This document shows, piece after piece, positions 11,171 through 22,780 of a stretch of 64,000 nt of DNA. The notes below the pieces were generated by a model, which worked only from the letters and a program-made list of their open reading frames with translations, ran no database searches and was not told where the DNA came from. Both the position numbers and the translations under genes were made by a program. Each line of letters opens with the position of its first letter. Position 1 is the first letter of the stretch. Origin of the DNA: Nyssa sinensis (lineage: Eukaryota; Streptophyta; Magnoliopsida; Cornales; Nyssaceae); contig CM018035.1 in the NCBI GenBank assembly GCA_008638375.1, forward strand, positions 1,291,501-1,355,500, in the 5' to 3' direction.

Positions 11171-11335
11171 ATCTCGATTTTATTGGTAAGAAATTATAAT
11201 GTGTTGTTTTCTTTAGCATCTGAAATATTACTCAACTCACCCTAGTAGCCTTGTTGCAGCTGAGTATGCAAAACTACCATTGATTTCACAGTGTGAAAAA
11301 CCTGGCAATCATCAATTTACTAATGGGATGAACTT
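11171..11335 (+). pseudogene. Decayed GDSL lipase fragment (exon 1 end, intron 1, part of exon 2)
   Basis: Sequence around 11175-11185 (cgattttattg|gtaag) matches the exon 1 donor of the two + strand GDSL genes. It is followed by an intron-like stretch ending ttgcag, then gctgagtatgcaaaactaccattgatt, matching exon 2 (A-E-Y-A-K-L-P-L-I). Similarity stops near 11335. No block I upstream and no exons 3-5 downstream are found. The intron makes this a genomic duplicate, not a processed copy. It is the relic of a third + strand tandem copy, and it lies just before the inverted pair of genes. Confidence 0.85.
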
Positions 11336-11833
11336 AATTTCCATCATTTTATTATGTATATATATTTTGATAAAAGGTGATCTCATTAAAGTATGGTCTA
11401 CCGAAACTACAAATGTTGATTGGCCATAATGTGATGTCACTATTAATTTGGAATTTCAACAAATATGTAAATGTGACGAGTAATTTTCTGATTTTATAGA
11501 AGCTACCTATGGAATACTTTCAAAAGTTTTAAAATTCAAGAGGGACGGTTGACACATCAACATGATGACATGGAGTGACCATCCCACCAAATAATTTCTT
11601 CATAGTAAGTTATACCATCCATCTGCGATGAGAACTAACATAACTTGTAGTTTCTGCTCTTTTCTCTTTTTGTCTCAGTGGAAAAAGAAAATGTGGACGA
11701 TAATTATACATGAGAAATGTACAAAATGTCATACATGCATGCATATATATATAATCTGCAATAAATGTACCATAGAGAGGACAATTAGTTCAGCATATAA
11801 ACATAGATTATCAAGGAAAGCCCGATCCACGGG
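11336..11833. other. Spacer between the converging GDSL gene pairs
   Basis: AT-rich sequence with no credible coding frame. The 3' ends of both oppositely oriented GDSL pairs face this spacer, so the poly(A) regions of gene 2 (+) and gene 3 (-) flank it. Confidence 0.6.
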
Positions 11834-14244
11834 TTATAAGATCTGATAGTCATACAAATTCAGGAATAGTTGCTTTAAATTGCAAGGCCCTGTTACCTTT
11901 GGACTCCCGCTCCACATTAACTTGGCGAGTTGCCAATTAGCCCCTTCAGTGGTATGAGCCATATCGAACCAGACATATTCACTAGGATTGCTGCATAATT
12001 CATATTCTGCTGTTCCATTATTTCCTCCACAGTTCTTTCCCCTGTACGGTCCACTGCCACAACATGCCACCTTACCTTCCTTGAAACCTTCATAGCACAA
12101 TCACAAATTTAAGAGAAATCAATACATGATTAAAGGCAAAGTTAGGAAAAGATGCATTAAAAAAATATATATTGGTCACAACCTACCATATTTGGAAGGG
12201 TTAAGAATTCTATCGTTTAGCGAATTGTAGTAATCAAAAATTGAATATTTGAATCCTGGTAACTCGCGCTCTAATTTATTGAGGGTGTTGGACAGCATTC
12301 TATTGTGTTGTCTTGCTAGTGCCATGGGTAATTCAGCACATCCTTCACCAAGACTAGGGTCCGTTGCTTTGGTGCCAGGGGTGCAACCCAATGGCCCTAC
12401 ATTCTGAAACGCAATTTTCCTTCCTCCTATTTTATATATTTCCTGCAAAAAAAATTTATCAACGAAATTAAAACATCTAAATAAGTAATCTTATGATAAT
12501 AAAATAATCTAATGTAATATTTATTAAAGTTATTCTTACTTTGAGAACATTTGTTAAATTGCCAATCACCATTCCTACATACTCTCCCTGGTAGGATTGA
12601 GTTGCGTTGGGGTCTTTTGAGGATAGGCTGAAGTAATCGTTCCCTCCAGTACTGAACAAGTAGACAGCATTCATCAGCATCTTCCTAGCCTCTTCATCCC
12701 CTAACTTTTGCCTCAACCACTTCTTCACATTCTTAAAATAGCTTAGCTGGGTATTCAAATTAATCTGAAAAAAAAGCACAATTAAGCAGTTGCAAAGTCA
12801 GTGCTTTATGTTGTATGTTAATGATTTTTTATTGAACCCATCCTTTCACTTATTTTTCTGTATGATCATTTGTTTACAAATTAGGAACAACAAATCAACA
12901 ATAGAAGGATTGTTCAATAATAGGATTCAGGGCCTATCCATTTAATGTTTGTGTCGAATGTTAATGATTTTTTTTTATTGAATACATCCTTTCACTTGTA
13001 GTTGTTCTCTATGATCATTTGTTCACAACTCAACAATAAAAGGATTGATAGCCAGTTTTGTTGACTTTAGTTGGTGATATACCAAAATTTGATAACCATG
13101 TTCCTGGCGTGACATGTGTTCAATTGGCTCTTCAAGGTACAAATCATCAAAGAGTTATTTTTCAAAAGCTTACCGGGCACAGAGAGTTTAGAGGTAATGG
13201 GTCTAGAACTTATCACCGCCTTCCACAAACTACCCACCTCAGAATAAAAAAATAGAATTCTACATGAAAACTGCTATTTTCGGATATCATCGAATCCCTA
13301 CTTTTATGACTTTTAATCCTACTCAATTTGAGAGATCTACTGCCTCAAAATAAACTCATAAGGTACACTTTCAAAGTTATGTTCAATTCTTCTCCTGAAT
13401 TACTGTCGTTATTTTTCTACTACTTTATCATAAGAACAGCTACTACCAGAACCTTCTCGGCAGGTACTACTTAATCATCAGAGTAGCTACTATCAGAGCC
13501 TTCCCTATCCTACAGGTAGCTAAGGATGGGAAGCCATCCAACCATAAAAGGGCAACATCAGTTACTTTTGTTGATTTAAGTGGCTCATAATTGAATCCTA
13601 CTTTCACTTTACAATCCACAATTAAAATAGAAAAAGGACCCCCCAAATCCTGATTGAGGAAACTAAATCCCACCCTAATTCTACTTCATCCACAAGAAGC
13701 CTTAATGTAGAAAACATAATTAAAATTTAAAACAATAGAAGTATGATTGAGGAGCACTTACAGTTCCAGGTTGAGTGCCGTCAAGAACACCGGATCCGGC
13801 TGATGCAAAGTTAGTCCCGTCAGTAAAATCATGCTCACCCGGTTGGAGATATGGGGAAAGTATTGGCAGGTTTGCAAACAGCGCTACACAGCCAAAAAAA
13901 ATCTAGATCTCAGTAAGGTGGATTCATCTACATGATGCTCTAAGACAATTATAGTAACATTTAGTTATATTCAATGAATTACCGATAAAATCGGGGACGA
14001 TACGGCCATCGCAAACTCTTCCAGTGGGGTGTTCGAAGAAGGTTTCCCCGTACGGCCAGTAATTCGTCGGACTAGGTCTGCTTCCATCGACGAACTGATT
14101 ATTACCGGAATCAAAGAGTGAGTCCCCGAAGACGAACAAAGCGGCAGGTTTTATGGAGTTCAGGGACTCAGCATCGCAGCTAGTTGGGATGATAAAGCTA
14201 GCGAAGAAAAGCAAGAAAGATAAGTGGAAAGCCAAACTCGCCAT
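11834..14244 (-). CDS. GDSL esterase/lipase 3 of the cluster (GLIP1-7 type), five exons
   Basis: On the minus strand the exons are 14244-13983, 13883-13762, 12764-12540, 12442-12187 and 12087-11834, joining to 372 residues. A signal peptide covers about residues 1-23 (to TSC). Catalytic blocks: FGDSL with Ser42, Gly in NFASAGSG, Asn170 in GGND, and Asp330/His333 in FDMAHTTE. The last exon carries a C-terminal extension (after LKQLF) compared with gene 4, probably because the ancestral stop was lost. An in-frame ATG 13 codons upstream (14283) is less likely, because the chosen Met starts the hydrophobic signal as in the paralogues. Intron 2 is about 1 kb and contains a diverged tandem duplication and possible LTR relics. 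Sequence is closer to gene 4 than to genes 1 and 2 (for example AALFVFGDSLFD and CAELPMALAR). Likely a secreted lipid esterase. Confidence 0.92.
12816..13046. repeat. Diverged tandem duplication inside intron 2 of GDSL gene 3
   Basis: Units at about 12816-12911 and 12959-13046 share gttaatgatttttt, cctttcactt, tatgatcatttgtt, cacaa/tacaa, tcaacaat and aaggatt in the same order. Spacing is about 143 bp. Confidence 0.7.
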
Positions 14245-15206
14245 AGCTGATCTTTGCCTTCTCCAGTCCTCAGTTCCACCCATTCGTGTTCTACCTTCCT
14301 ATAGGACCTTGTTTGGAAGGATGCTGAAATAAAGAGGATCCACATCTGAAATCCGAAAGGATAAACAAAGCGAGCTCAATTTGTGACTTTGGGCTCGATG
14401 CAAAGCTGCTAATCAACTTTTGGGCTCATTTGACAAACAAGCCAAGCCCAAATAGGCCTAAGTAAGGCTCGGTATGCTCATCCGTGAGTACATAATAGAA
14501 ATGCCACTAGGCCCAGCCCATCATAGCAATTAAAAGCCTCATTTGTTCAGCATAAAAAATGAAGGCTGATTGTTGTATTTCCCGCCATTTTATTTTTTTT
14601 TACTTTTGACATTGTAATTTCAATTTTCTATAGTAAATAATGTTATACTTTTTAAATTATATCCTAAATTTAGTATCTCAAATGATCCAACATCATTTGT
14701 AATCAATTACTATTGTCAAGTCATTTGATATGAACACTCAAAAATGATAGAATTATCACATCATATGATATATTAGAAGTTGTTGGTATTATCATGGATT
14801 AAGTTAATATGAGCAATTATTTCATGATCCATGGACTAATAGTTCAATGGTATAGAAGAAAGTCACAGGTACAGAAAGTATACTGACATATACACGTGAC
14901 CTTAATCTAAACTGTCGAAATCAATAATCAGAACAAAGTTTACTGACATGCATATGTGACCTTAATCTAAACTGTCGAGACTAATGATCGGACCATTAAA
15001 TATTTTCTACAATCTAATGACAAAGCACGACATGGCATTACATTACATTCCCTTTCTCTTTTTTGCCTCGGCATAAATTTTTATTTTTGTTATAAATAAG
15101 AAATGGACAATCTCATATATAGCAAACATTAGAAGTACCCCTAAAAAAGTAACTCTAAAATCCATCCCGAAAGCTCAATCCAGGGGACACAATACAAGAT
15201 GTGTAA
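14245..15206. other. Spacer between GDSL genes 3 and 4
   Basis: It holds the promoter of gene 3 (right of 14244), an AT-rich middle without a coding frame, and a 60-bp tandem duplication at 14881-15000. It ends with the 3' flank of gene 4. Confidence 0.6.
14881..15000. repeat. 60-bp tandem duplication
   Basis: Units 14881-14940 and 14941-15000 share tactgacat, gtgaccttaatctaaactgt and cga with a few substitutions. The left copy contains an ACGT core (tacacgtgac) that is changed to catatgtgac in the right copy. Confidence 0.88.
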
Positions 15207-15514
15207 TCATAATTTATGTTCAAATAGTTGCTTTAAATTGTAAGGCCCTGTGACCTTTGGAGACCCGCTCCACAATAACTTGGCCAGTTGCCAATTAGCC
15301 CCTTCAGTGGTATGAGCCATATCGAACCACACATATTCACTGGGGTTACTGCATAATTCATACTCTGTCGTTCCATTATTTCCTCCACAGTTCTTTCCCC
15401 TATAAGCTCCACTTCCACAACATGCTGCCTTCCCTTCTTTGAAACCTTCATAGCACAATCACAAATTCAGAAAAATCAAAACATTATTAAAGGCAAATCC
15501 AATAACAAAAGCAT

Positions 15515-15546
<32 letters not shown>

Positions 15547-17833
15547 CACGCGGGCGTGTGTGATAATATTATTATAAACTTGAACTCATAAACACTTTGT
15601 CTTATATGATTTTGAACATACAATAATACATGTACATATGTATATATATGGGTCATAACTTACCATATTTGGAAGGCTTAAAAATTCTATCGTAGAGTGA
15701 ATTGTAGTAATCAAAAATTGAATATTTGAATCCTGGGAGTTCGGTCTCTAATTTCTGGAGGGCGTTAGATAATAGTCTGTTGTGTCGTCTTGCTAGTGCC
15801 ATGGGTAATTCGGCACAGCCTCCACCAACACTAGGGTCCATTGCTTTTGTGCCAGGGGTGCAACCCAATGGCCCTGCATTCTGAAACGCTATTTTCCTTC
15901 CTCCTATTCTATATATCTCCTGCAAAATAAACAACGATGAGACTAAATATGGAATGTTACGAAGTAAATTTTGAAGGAAAATGCTAGTTATATCCAATCT
16001 ATATCTTTGATCGTATCTCTAATGTAATATGTCAAGATATAAGATATGATTTTTAAAGTCGCTATATTTTAACCCATCACATTAAAAATACCTAGACTTT
16101 ACCGTATTCTCAACTGTTACATCAGTAGCCACATATATAAGAGTATACTTATCATGCAGGTGTAGCCACCAATCTTACTGTTGAGAAATTATCATGTAAT
16201 TAGAGATTCCAAATGGATCGAGTCGGCCCAAACATGACACGGTAAGAAGAGACACGGCACGACCCTAACATGACAACATGTTGGCACGACACGTTAGGCC
16301 TATTTTATTTTATATTTTTTTTATCATTTATTATTATTATGTGAATATATTCAAACACAAATGTATAATAAGTTTGAAAAAATATAAATTTAAACAAAAT
16401 ATTATAATAAAGTAAATAATAATAATAATAATAATATTAAATTAACAAATGACAAAAGTAAAAAATAAAAAAGTTAAACAAAATATTAAAATTACAAATA
16501 AAAAAATAAAAAATAGTGATATTATATTACTAGAACTAAAAAAATTTAATATTTAAAAAAAATCATGGTTCATATTAGTCATTAAAAAAATAACTTAATA
16601 AAAAAATGAAGAAAAAAAAATCCTGAAAGGCCCGCTGGCTGGCACGACATAGGTCGGGCCAACATGTCGTGCTAAGCCTAATGATTTGCTAACAGGCACG
16701 GGGCGATTGGTGGCACTGGCTGGCATAGCACGAAACGGCTTGTTGATACAAATAAATAGGCTAAAAGGAGTCAAGTCGGGTCAGATCGACCTGTTTGACA
16801 TCTCTACTGGTGACACTGTCATTATGTCACTATTCAATATAGTGTGATTATGTCTTACAAATTTTTTTAAATTTTTCGTGTTTGATTCTCTCACAATTTT
16901 GAAAAATTTGAAAAGTTTATGGGATAAACTCATACAATGATGTGATAGTATCACTCAATAATTTCTTTTGATACAGGGTTATCTAATATTCTTCCAATGT
17001 TAAGTAGTAAAACAAGGTAATGTAAGAATGATTAAAGTTGTTCTTACTTTGAGAACATTTGTTAAATTTCCCATCACCATTTCCACGTACGCTCTCTGGT
17101 AGGATGGAGTCGACTTGGGGCTTGATGAGGAAAGGCTAAAGTAATCGTTGCCTCCAATGCTAAACAAGTATACAGCTCTCCTCACCGTCTTCTTCGCCTC
17201 TGCAAACCCTAACTTTTGCCTCAACCACCATTCCACGTTCTTGAAATAGCTTAGCTGCGTATTCAAATTAATCTGAAAAAAAAGGAAAACTTTATTGAGA
17301 AATCACGATCGGGAATTATGGTGACGATTATAGGAATAGAAAATAAAGAGGAGATTCACATACAGTTCCAGGATGAGTGCCATCAAGAACTCCGGCACCC
17401 GCCGAAGCAAAATTGGTGCCGTCAGTAAAATTGTGCTCACCCGGTTGTAGGTATGGTGGAAGGATTGGAAGCTTTGCAAACAACGCTGCACAGCCATGAA
17501 AAGATCTAGTTGTCAGTAAGGTGTTTGATTTCATAAACTTCATAGGAAAATCATAAGAATTAACATGTTGAAAAGGTTACCGATGAAATCGGGGACAATG
17601 CGGCCATCGCAAACTCTTCCAGTGGGGTGTTTGAAGAAGGTTTCTCCATATGGCCAGTAATTGTTGGCACTTGGTCTGCTTCCGTTGATGTACTGATTGT
17701 TACCAGCATCGAAGAGCGAGTCCCCAAAGACGAACAATGCTGCACGTTTATGGGGCAGCGGAGAGCAGCTGGTTGAGATTAGTGTGCTAGCAAAGATAAG
17801 CAAGACACACGAGAGGGAATTCAAATTTGCCAT
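15207..17833 (-). CDS. GDSL esterase/lipase 4 of the cluster (GLIP1-7 type), five exons
   Basis: Minus-strand exons 17833-17581, 17485-17364, 17272-17048, 15919-15664 and 15445-15207 join in frame to 364 residues. A signal peptide covers about residues 1-23 (to TSC). Catalytic blocks are intact: FGDSL with Ser39, Gly in NFASAGAG, Asn167 in GGND, and Asp327/His330 in FDMAHTTE. Exons 2-5 have the same phases as gene 3, and exons 2-4 also the same lengths, marking a tandem duplicate on this strand. Intron 3 is expanded to about 1.1 kb by a hAT-like element. It is expected to be secreted and to cleave a lipid or other ester; the natural substrate cannot be read from sequence. The start is supported by a TATA box just upstream and by the signal peptide. 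Confidence 0.93.
16201..16806. mobile_element. hAT-like non-autonomous element in intron 3 of GDSL gene 4
   Basis: The left end reads TAGAGATTCCAAATGGATCG; the reverse complement of the right end reads TAGAGATGTCAAACAGGTCG, giving a terminal inverted repeat with about 4 mismatches in 20. Internal arms carry complementary ggcacgacac / tgtcgtgc stretches around an AT-rich core. No transposase frame is present. The flanking 8-mers match only partly (about 4 of 8), so the target duplication has decayed or the ends are off by a base or two. Gene 3 lacks it in the equivalent intron, which is only 97 bp (12443-12539). Confidence 0.68.
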
Positions 17834-17866
17834 TGCTGAGATGAGATCTTCTTCTCGGTTCTCAGT

Positions 17867-17873
17867 TTATATA
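17867..17873 (-). promoter_or_regulatory. TATA box of GDSL gene 4
   Basis: On the minus strand ctatataaactgag places TATATAA about 35 bp before the ATG at 17833. This implies a very short 5' UTR. Confidence 0.65.
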
Positions 17874-20580
17874 GGGGTTTATTTGGATCATGAAAGAGAG
17901 ATTTGTTGGTTCGCGTAAAGGTTTGCAGTGTTTTGGGGTAGGCCTGGGAGCATCAAACGGTCCGTGGGCCCATTGTCAGTCAAACGGATGGTCGGCATGC
18001 GTGTCTGAACTGAAAACGAGTTTAATGGTCCTTCTTAATCCTGACTAAAAATGGTTAATAAAATAATTAAATTAGAAGGCTCAAATTAGCTAAGTGACTG
18101 TGGAAACGATTAACCTACATAATTTCAGTAATCATTATTCTCAAATAATTTGTGACTTCAATTAGTTTTACTCCTCATTGTATAAAAAGAAAAATTTAAT
18201 CAACAAAGCTCCCCTAAGGTTAAATTAAGCTTAATAACTCGATAAATTTTAATAAAATAAATTACATGATTTTTCATAAATTTTTTTATAATAATACTAA
18301 CATTTCTTACTTTACCTGATAATATACAGATATTTTTTATAATCAATTCTTTTTCTTCAAAATAATGAAACTATTCTTTTTATATTTTTTTTTTCAATTT
18401 TTAAAATCTTAACTAATTTTTTTTTACTTTTCAAATTAAAATTAATAAAAAATTTAAATTTATTTTTAAATAAAAAAAATTAAAAAATTTGTCAAAATTA
18501 AAAAATGTAAAAATAAATAAATATAGAGATAATTTTGTATTTTAAAAAAAAATTAATTTTGAAAGTATATATATATATATTATATATTGTGAAGTAAAAT
18601 AGAAAAAATTAATATAATTTTAAAAATTTTATAAAAGTGTGATTTATCCATTTTAATATAAGTGCAGATAATATAACCTATTGTACATTGCCAAGAAAAA
18701 ATTGATAAACGTAGCCAATAACAAAAATAGTGCCTGAATATATTATGCTCACGAATGTAAGACTTGAAAGCTACAACAAAATACGATACTCAACTTAGTC
18801 AAAGGTATGAAAGCAAAACCAGTTGAAATCACAAGATTTTTTCAACATGTGAGTAATGGAAAGTGGGAACGATGGACATTTGGCCCACAATTCCTTTCCT
18901 TTATTTTACTTTTCTTTTTCTTTACTTTTTTTTATTCTCGTTTCTTTCCTTTTCAGCTTTTGTTCATTTTGTTCCATGGTCATTCATAATTGATAAAAAT
19001 AAAAAATAAAAATTGATAAAAAAAAATAAAAATGTTCCGTGAAAATGTCTTGTCAGTCGTCTGCAATTAATGCAAAATGTTAATATTCTTATTTTAAAAT
19101 AGATATAATCTTAATTTTAATATAATACTGCATGTAATCTAACTCTTATTTAAAAATATCACATGTTATAGTTTGTCAGTTTAGTAGCGAGTCTTTATAA
19201 GTTTGTTCTTTTGGAATTTTAATCCAAAAAATGCTTCTCAAATAGAGGTGTTCGTTTTGGTCTGTTAATTCAGTAGCGAATTCTAGCTTTTAATTTAATG
19301 ACGAGTCTTCACGAGTTTGTGCTTTTGAATCTTTAACCCAAAAAAAGCTTCTCAAAAAAGTAACTTGCACCGTTTTTATAAATTTATCACAAACATTGTC
19401 TGCAACCAAATTGGAATGCCAACATCGGGAAAAAAAAAAAAAAAGTAAATTTTTTTATAATATATGAAAATTTTCTTTTTTAATTTAGCACATTTTAATT
19501 ATTTAACATAAGTTATTAATGTTTAGCATTTTACTTACTCTATTTTTCACCTTTACATGCAAGGTAACAATACACACACACACACGTAGTTATTATAATA
19601 GCTCCCATTAAAATTCTGTCTAAGATGAAAAAAATAGAATAAGAAATTGCTTTTTCAAACTACACTTTTACAATATAAATATTATTTCAAATTAACATTT
19701 TTAAATAAAAACATTATTTGAAAAATGCTTTTATAATATAACTCTATTTTAATAAGTAAGATTCAATCTGTCGTATTTAAAAATATTTTACAATTTTTAA
19801 GAAAAAATTTAACTCTACTCCCGCAGTTAACTCTTCCCAGTTCAAACTCTAATCAAAAGAGTTTGAATTTGTAGATATACTCAACATATGGTCTTTGATG
19901 CTTTACAATGTCGATATATTTTTTTGGTAGGTATGTATTAATTATACCGCGTGGAAGAGGAGGACTCATTGTCCAATTGTCACCTCTCTTAAGACAAAAA
20001 TTCAATTGACGCGTAGAGCCACGTCACGCTAGTTATTTCATATGGTTGTACAATTGAACGACTAGTCCATGTAGAGTGGACTTCAGATCGAAGTGGTTCA
20101 CACCCATGATTCCTTCTTTACCGTCTACTGTCTTGATTTTCCGAGCATTCCCACCTTAAGTTGACGAATTGCATGAGTCATCACCTCCTCTAAGTACTCT
20201 AGTTCATACTACGTTATGGGCCAAAAATCTTATTGCCCTTGTGCAGTTTCTAGAAAGAGATTAAGCAAATGCTTATTTATTCCTTAATTTTTTATTTTTA
20301 TTTTTTGCTTTTTCTTTATTAAGATTAACCGATTCAATTAGGAAAATAAAGTAATATTTATAATATTTTATATAATAACCAAATCACTCTCAGTCAACCG
20401 ATTATAGAATAAACATGAAATATCAATCGATCAGCGAAGACTAATCAATATCAATTTCTTAAATTAAACTTTAGACATTAAAAATTGTTATGCATTTTTA
20501 ATTTGTATCTTGAATGTCTTGCTTTTTTCTTTTTGGGTAATTATCTTTTTTAAAAAAAATAAAGCAAAAAATTATTTATA
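17874..20580. other. Gene-free AT-rich region
   Basis: No coding frame is credible. It contains poly-A/T tracts, a diverged ~120-bp tandem duplication (19165-19365), a short (CA)n run near 19572, and a less AT-rich patch at 19930-20230 without a recognisable gene that may be an old transposon piece. Confidence 0.65.
19165..19365. repeat. Diverged ~120-bp tandem duplication
   Basis: Blocks 19170-19242 and 19290-19360 share the order tttagt/tttaat, gacgagtctt/gcgagtcttt, gtttgtnctttt, ttaannnaaaaaa and gcttctcaaa. Confidence 0.65.
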
Positions 20581-20619
20581 GGACAAAATCTTATCCTAAT
20601 TATTTATGATAGATAAAGA

Positions 20620-20720
20620 TTAAAATTTCTTAAATCCTTCTCATGCCCATGCGAGGATTTAAACCATGCTCTTTATTCATGAGTAGTGCCATGCGACTCT
20701 GTCATTGCACAGTTGAGTAT
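20620..20720 (-). mobile_element. Fragment of a tRNA-derived SINE
   Basis: Read on the minus strand, the block contains a B-box-like ggtttaaatcctcgcatggg preceded by tRNA-like spacing from an A-box-like tgtgcaatgaca. The copy is short and diverged, so the call is tentative. Confidence 0.45.
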
Positions 20721-20811
20721 AAATTGTTGGTGACTTGGTTAATGTAAACGGTAAACAAAAGTACTTATAGCATTATATTGATGGCCTATGTTGTTTAATT
20801 AACAAAGAACC

Positions 20812-20960
20812 TAACCAACTCTGATTAACCAGTTAAGAATGAGGTTATGTGTTTAAGTCCCACTCTATTATTAGTAAGTGTGGGTATAATATTTACTCAA
20901 TTATAAATTAGACTAGTCTGTTTGTCGAATACTCATATTTGAGAAACTCTTGATTTATAT
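20812..20960 (+). mobile_element. Old tRNA-derived SINE copy
   Basis: A B-box-like gtgtttaagtcccactct is followed by a body (ttagtaagtgtgggtataatattt ... gtctgtttgtcgaatactcatattt) that aligns by eye with the better copy at 26109-26480. Both appear to belong to one SINE family. Confidence 0.55.
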
Positions 20961-21082
20961 TTTACTTTGTTTAGGTTGATTCATGTTTGATTATAATATG
21001 TTAGAATATTTTTGATTGATTTTATATATTATAATATTTTATAATTTTCTTTAAAAAAAATCCTATGAAGAATAAAATCAAA

Positions 21083-21162
21083 TTGGGCCTAAATCTTCCA
21101 CCTTATCTTTCAATGGCCCATCTTGTCTTAAATTAGGCAATTAGTTTGGAGGATAAGGCCCA
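21083..21162. promoter_or_regulatory. Orphan promoter-like patch with site-II (GGCCCA) motifs
   Basis: Three GGGCC/GGCCCA motifs occur within 80 bp (near 21085, 21115-21120 and 21157-21162). They are followed by a locally GC-richer stretch to about 21300. TGGGCC/T site-II elements mark promoters of housekeeping genes in plants. No gene is recognised immediately on either side; the nearest candidate is the duplicated block at 21739. Confidence 0.4.
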
Positions 21163-21738
21163 ATTAAAGGTCCACTCCCGTGTCTCGGCGCGCTAAAGTC
21201 GGCGACACCTCAAAGGCTCTTTGTAACTTTTTGCTTTCAACTCCTCTCCTACTTAATTTCATAGCACCGACCCCGTGCGCCATTAAACTCACAGAACAAT
21301 AGGGTCCACAAGTTTTAAAAATATTATGTCACCCAATCAAAACTTCATTTTACAAGAACATTAAATTTTTTTTTTTTTTTTTTTTGAGAAATGTTAGAGA
21401 TTTTACTCTTTTTATCTCACCTTGATTACATTTTCTCACATGAGTAAAAAAATATTACTCATATGAGAGCGTGGAATCAAAATGATATAAAAAATGGTAA
21501 AATCAGTCGCATTGCTCAGTTTTTTTTTTGGGTACAAAAATGAGGGAAAAAAATTATGAATAATGTTACGTAGTCCATATATTTTTTCAAAAAAAAATTT
21601 AAATGATGTGATTGATGTAAAAATTATTAATTAAAAACATAATATTTTAAAAAAATATTAATATAATAATAATTAATTATTATCTTTTAATTAAACAAAA
21701 ATAAATAAATCATAAAATACTATTAAAAAAATATACCT

Positions 21739-22110
21739 CTGTTTGTGTGGGTAGATATGTTAATTTTGGAACTTTGATTGATAAGACTGCATTTATAAAA
21801 TAGAACTTCGTCCAAATAATACACTCAGAGGAATGCTAACATCAGCATTTATCACACTTATTATCGACCAAAAAAATAACAATAATGATACTAATCGTAC
21901 AGTGGCTCACTCTCAGCTCAGTGGGGTCAAGCTGCTTTAATACTCGTCTTGTGTGAAAAACGTTTTATTTATTTATTTTATACAGTTTTGTACAAGCAAG
22001 TGTTGTAGCCTTGTCCGATGCCGCCATGGGGAGGATCTTCAAGTTGTGGAGAGACAAGAGGGAAACAAAATATGGTAAAATTCATCTTGTAATCTAGCAG
22101 TAATTTTGTT
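21739..22110. repeat. Direct repeat, left copy
   Basis: This block recurs at 22781-23200. Shared stretches include gtgggtagatatgttaattt, caggaatgctaacatcagc-type sequence, the gtggctcactctcagctcag run, and gccgccatgg followed by an aggatcttcaagttgtgg stretch. The left copy has a one-base deletion (caagcaagtg versus caagccaagtg) that shifts the reading frame seen in the right copy. Confidence 0.9.
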
Positions 22111-22239
22111 TTTAGTATAATTTTTTTTTTTTTGCTAGGGTTTTTAACCCTCTAGCTTCTCCATGTTTAGTGTGGCATGCCGTAACTCTACTCTGCCCCT
22201 CTCTCTCTCTCTCTCTCTCAAACTCTCGATTCAGATTGC

Positions 22240-22680
22240 AGGACTTCTGCCATCTGCATATATCATCACCAATAACGATACTACAAGGGTTGGAGTCTCA
22301 ACTTCTGCTACTGTTTCCGGTGACTTCTCCGAGAGTCTTAGGATTTTTTTTTTTTTGAAAATTTTGATTTTGTTCTTACTTCTTAGTCTTAAGTCGAGGG
22401 TTTTTGTCATCTGCGTGCATCATCACCGATAACGACATCACAAGAGTCAGAGCCTCAGCTTTTGCTACTGTTTCCGGTGACTTTTCTGAGAGTCTCAGGA
22501 TTTTTTTTTTGAAAAATTTAATTTTATTCTTACTTCTTTGATTTTGTTCCTACTTCTTAGTCTCAAGTCGAGGGTTTCTACCATCTGCATGCATCATCAC
22601 TGATAACGATACCACAAGGGTCGGAGCCGCAGCTTCTGCTACAATTTTCAGTAACTTCTCCGAGAGTCTCAGAATTATAA
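22240..22680. repeat. Three tandem units of about 160-173 bp
   Basis: Units begin near 22247, 22407 and 22580 with ccatctgca/catctgcgtgc, followed by atcatcacc, ataacgata, acaagggt/agagt, ctcagcttctgctac, gtttccggtgacttct and gagagtctcagg. Poly-T runs separate them. Copies differ by scattered substitutions. They lie exactly between the two long direct repeats. Confidence 0.88.
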
Positions 22681-22780
22681 TATAACTGATTTTTTTACCT
22701 CTGTTATAATCTGTATATGATGAATTTTGTTTTGCTTTTCAAAAGTTTTATTTGGAAAATTTTTTTGGTTAGTTATTTTC

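Noticed and set aside
14245..14283. Upstream in-frame ATG for GDSL gene 3
   Set aside because: It would put 13 charged residues before the signal peptide; the other three paralogues start at the Met beginning the hydrophobic stretch.
22163..22432. 89-codon open frame in the triplicated unit
   Set aside because: It is dominated by (CT)n and repeat sequence, the following units do not keep the frame, and no family is recognised.
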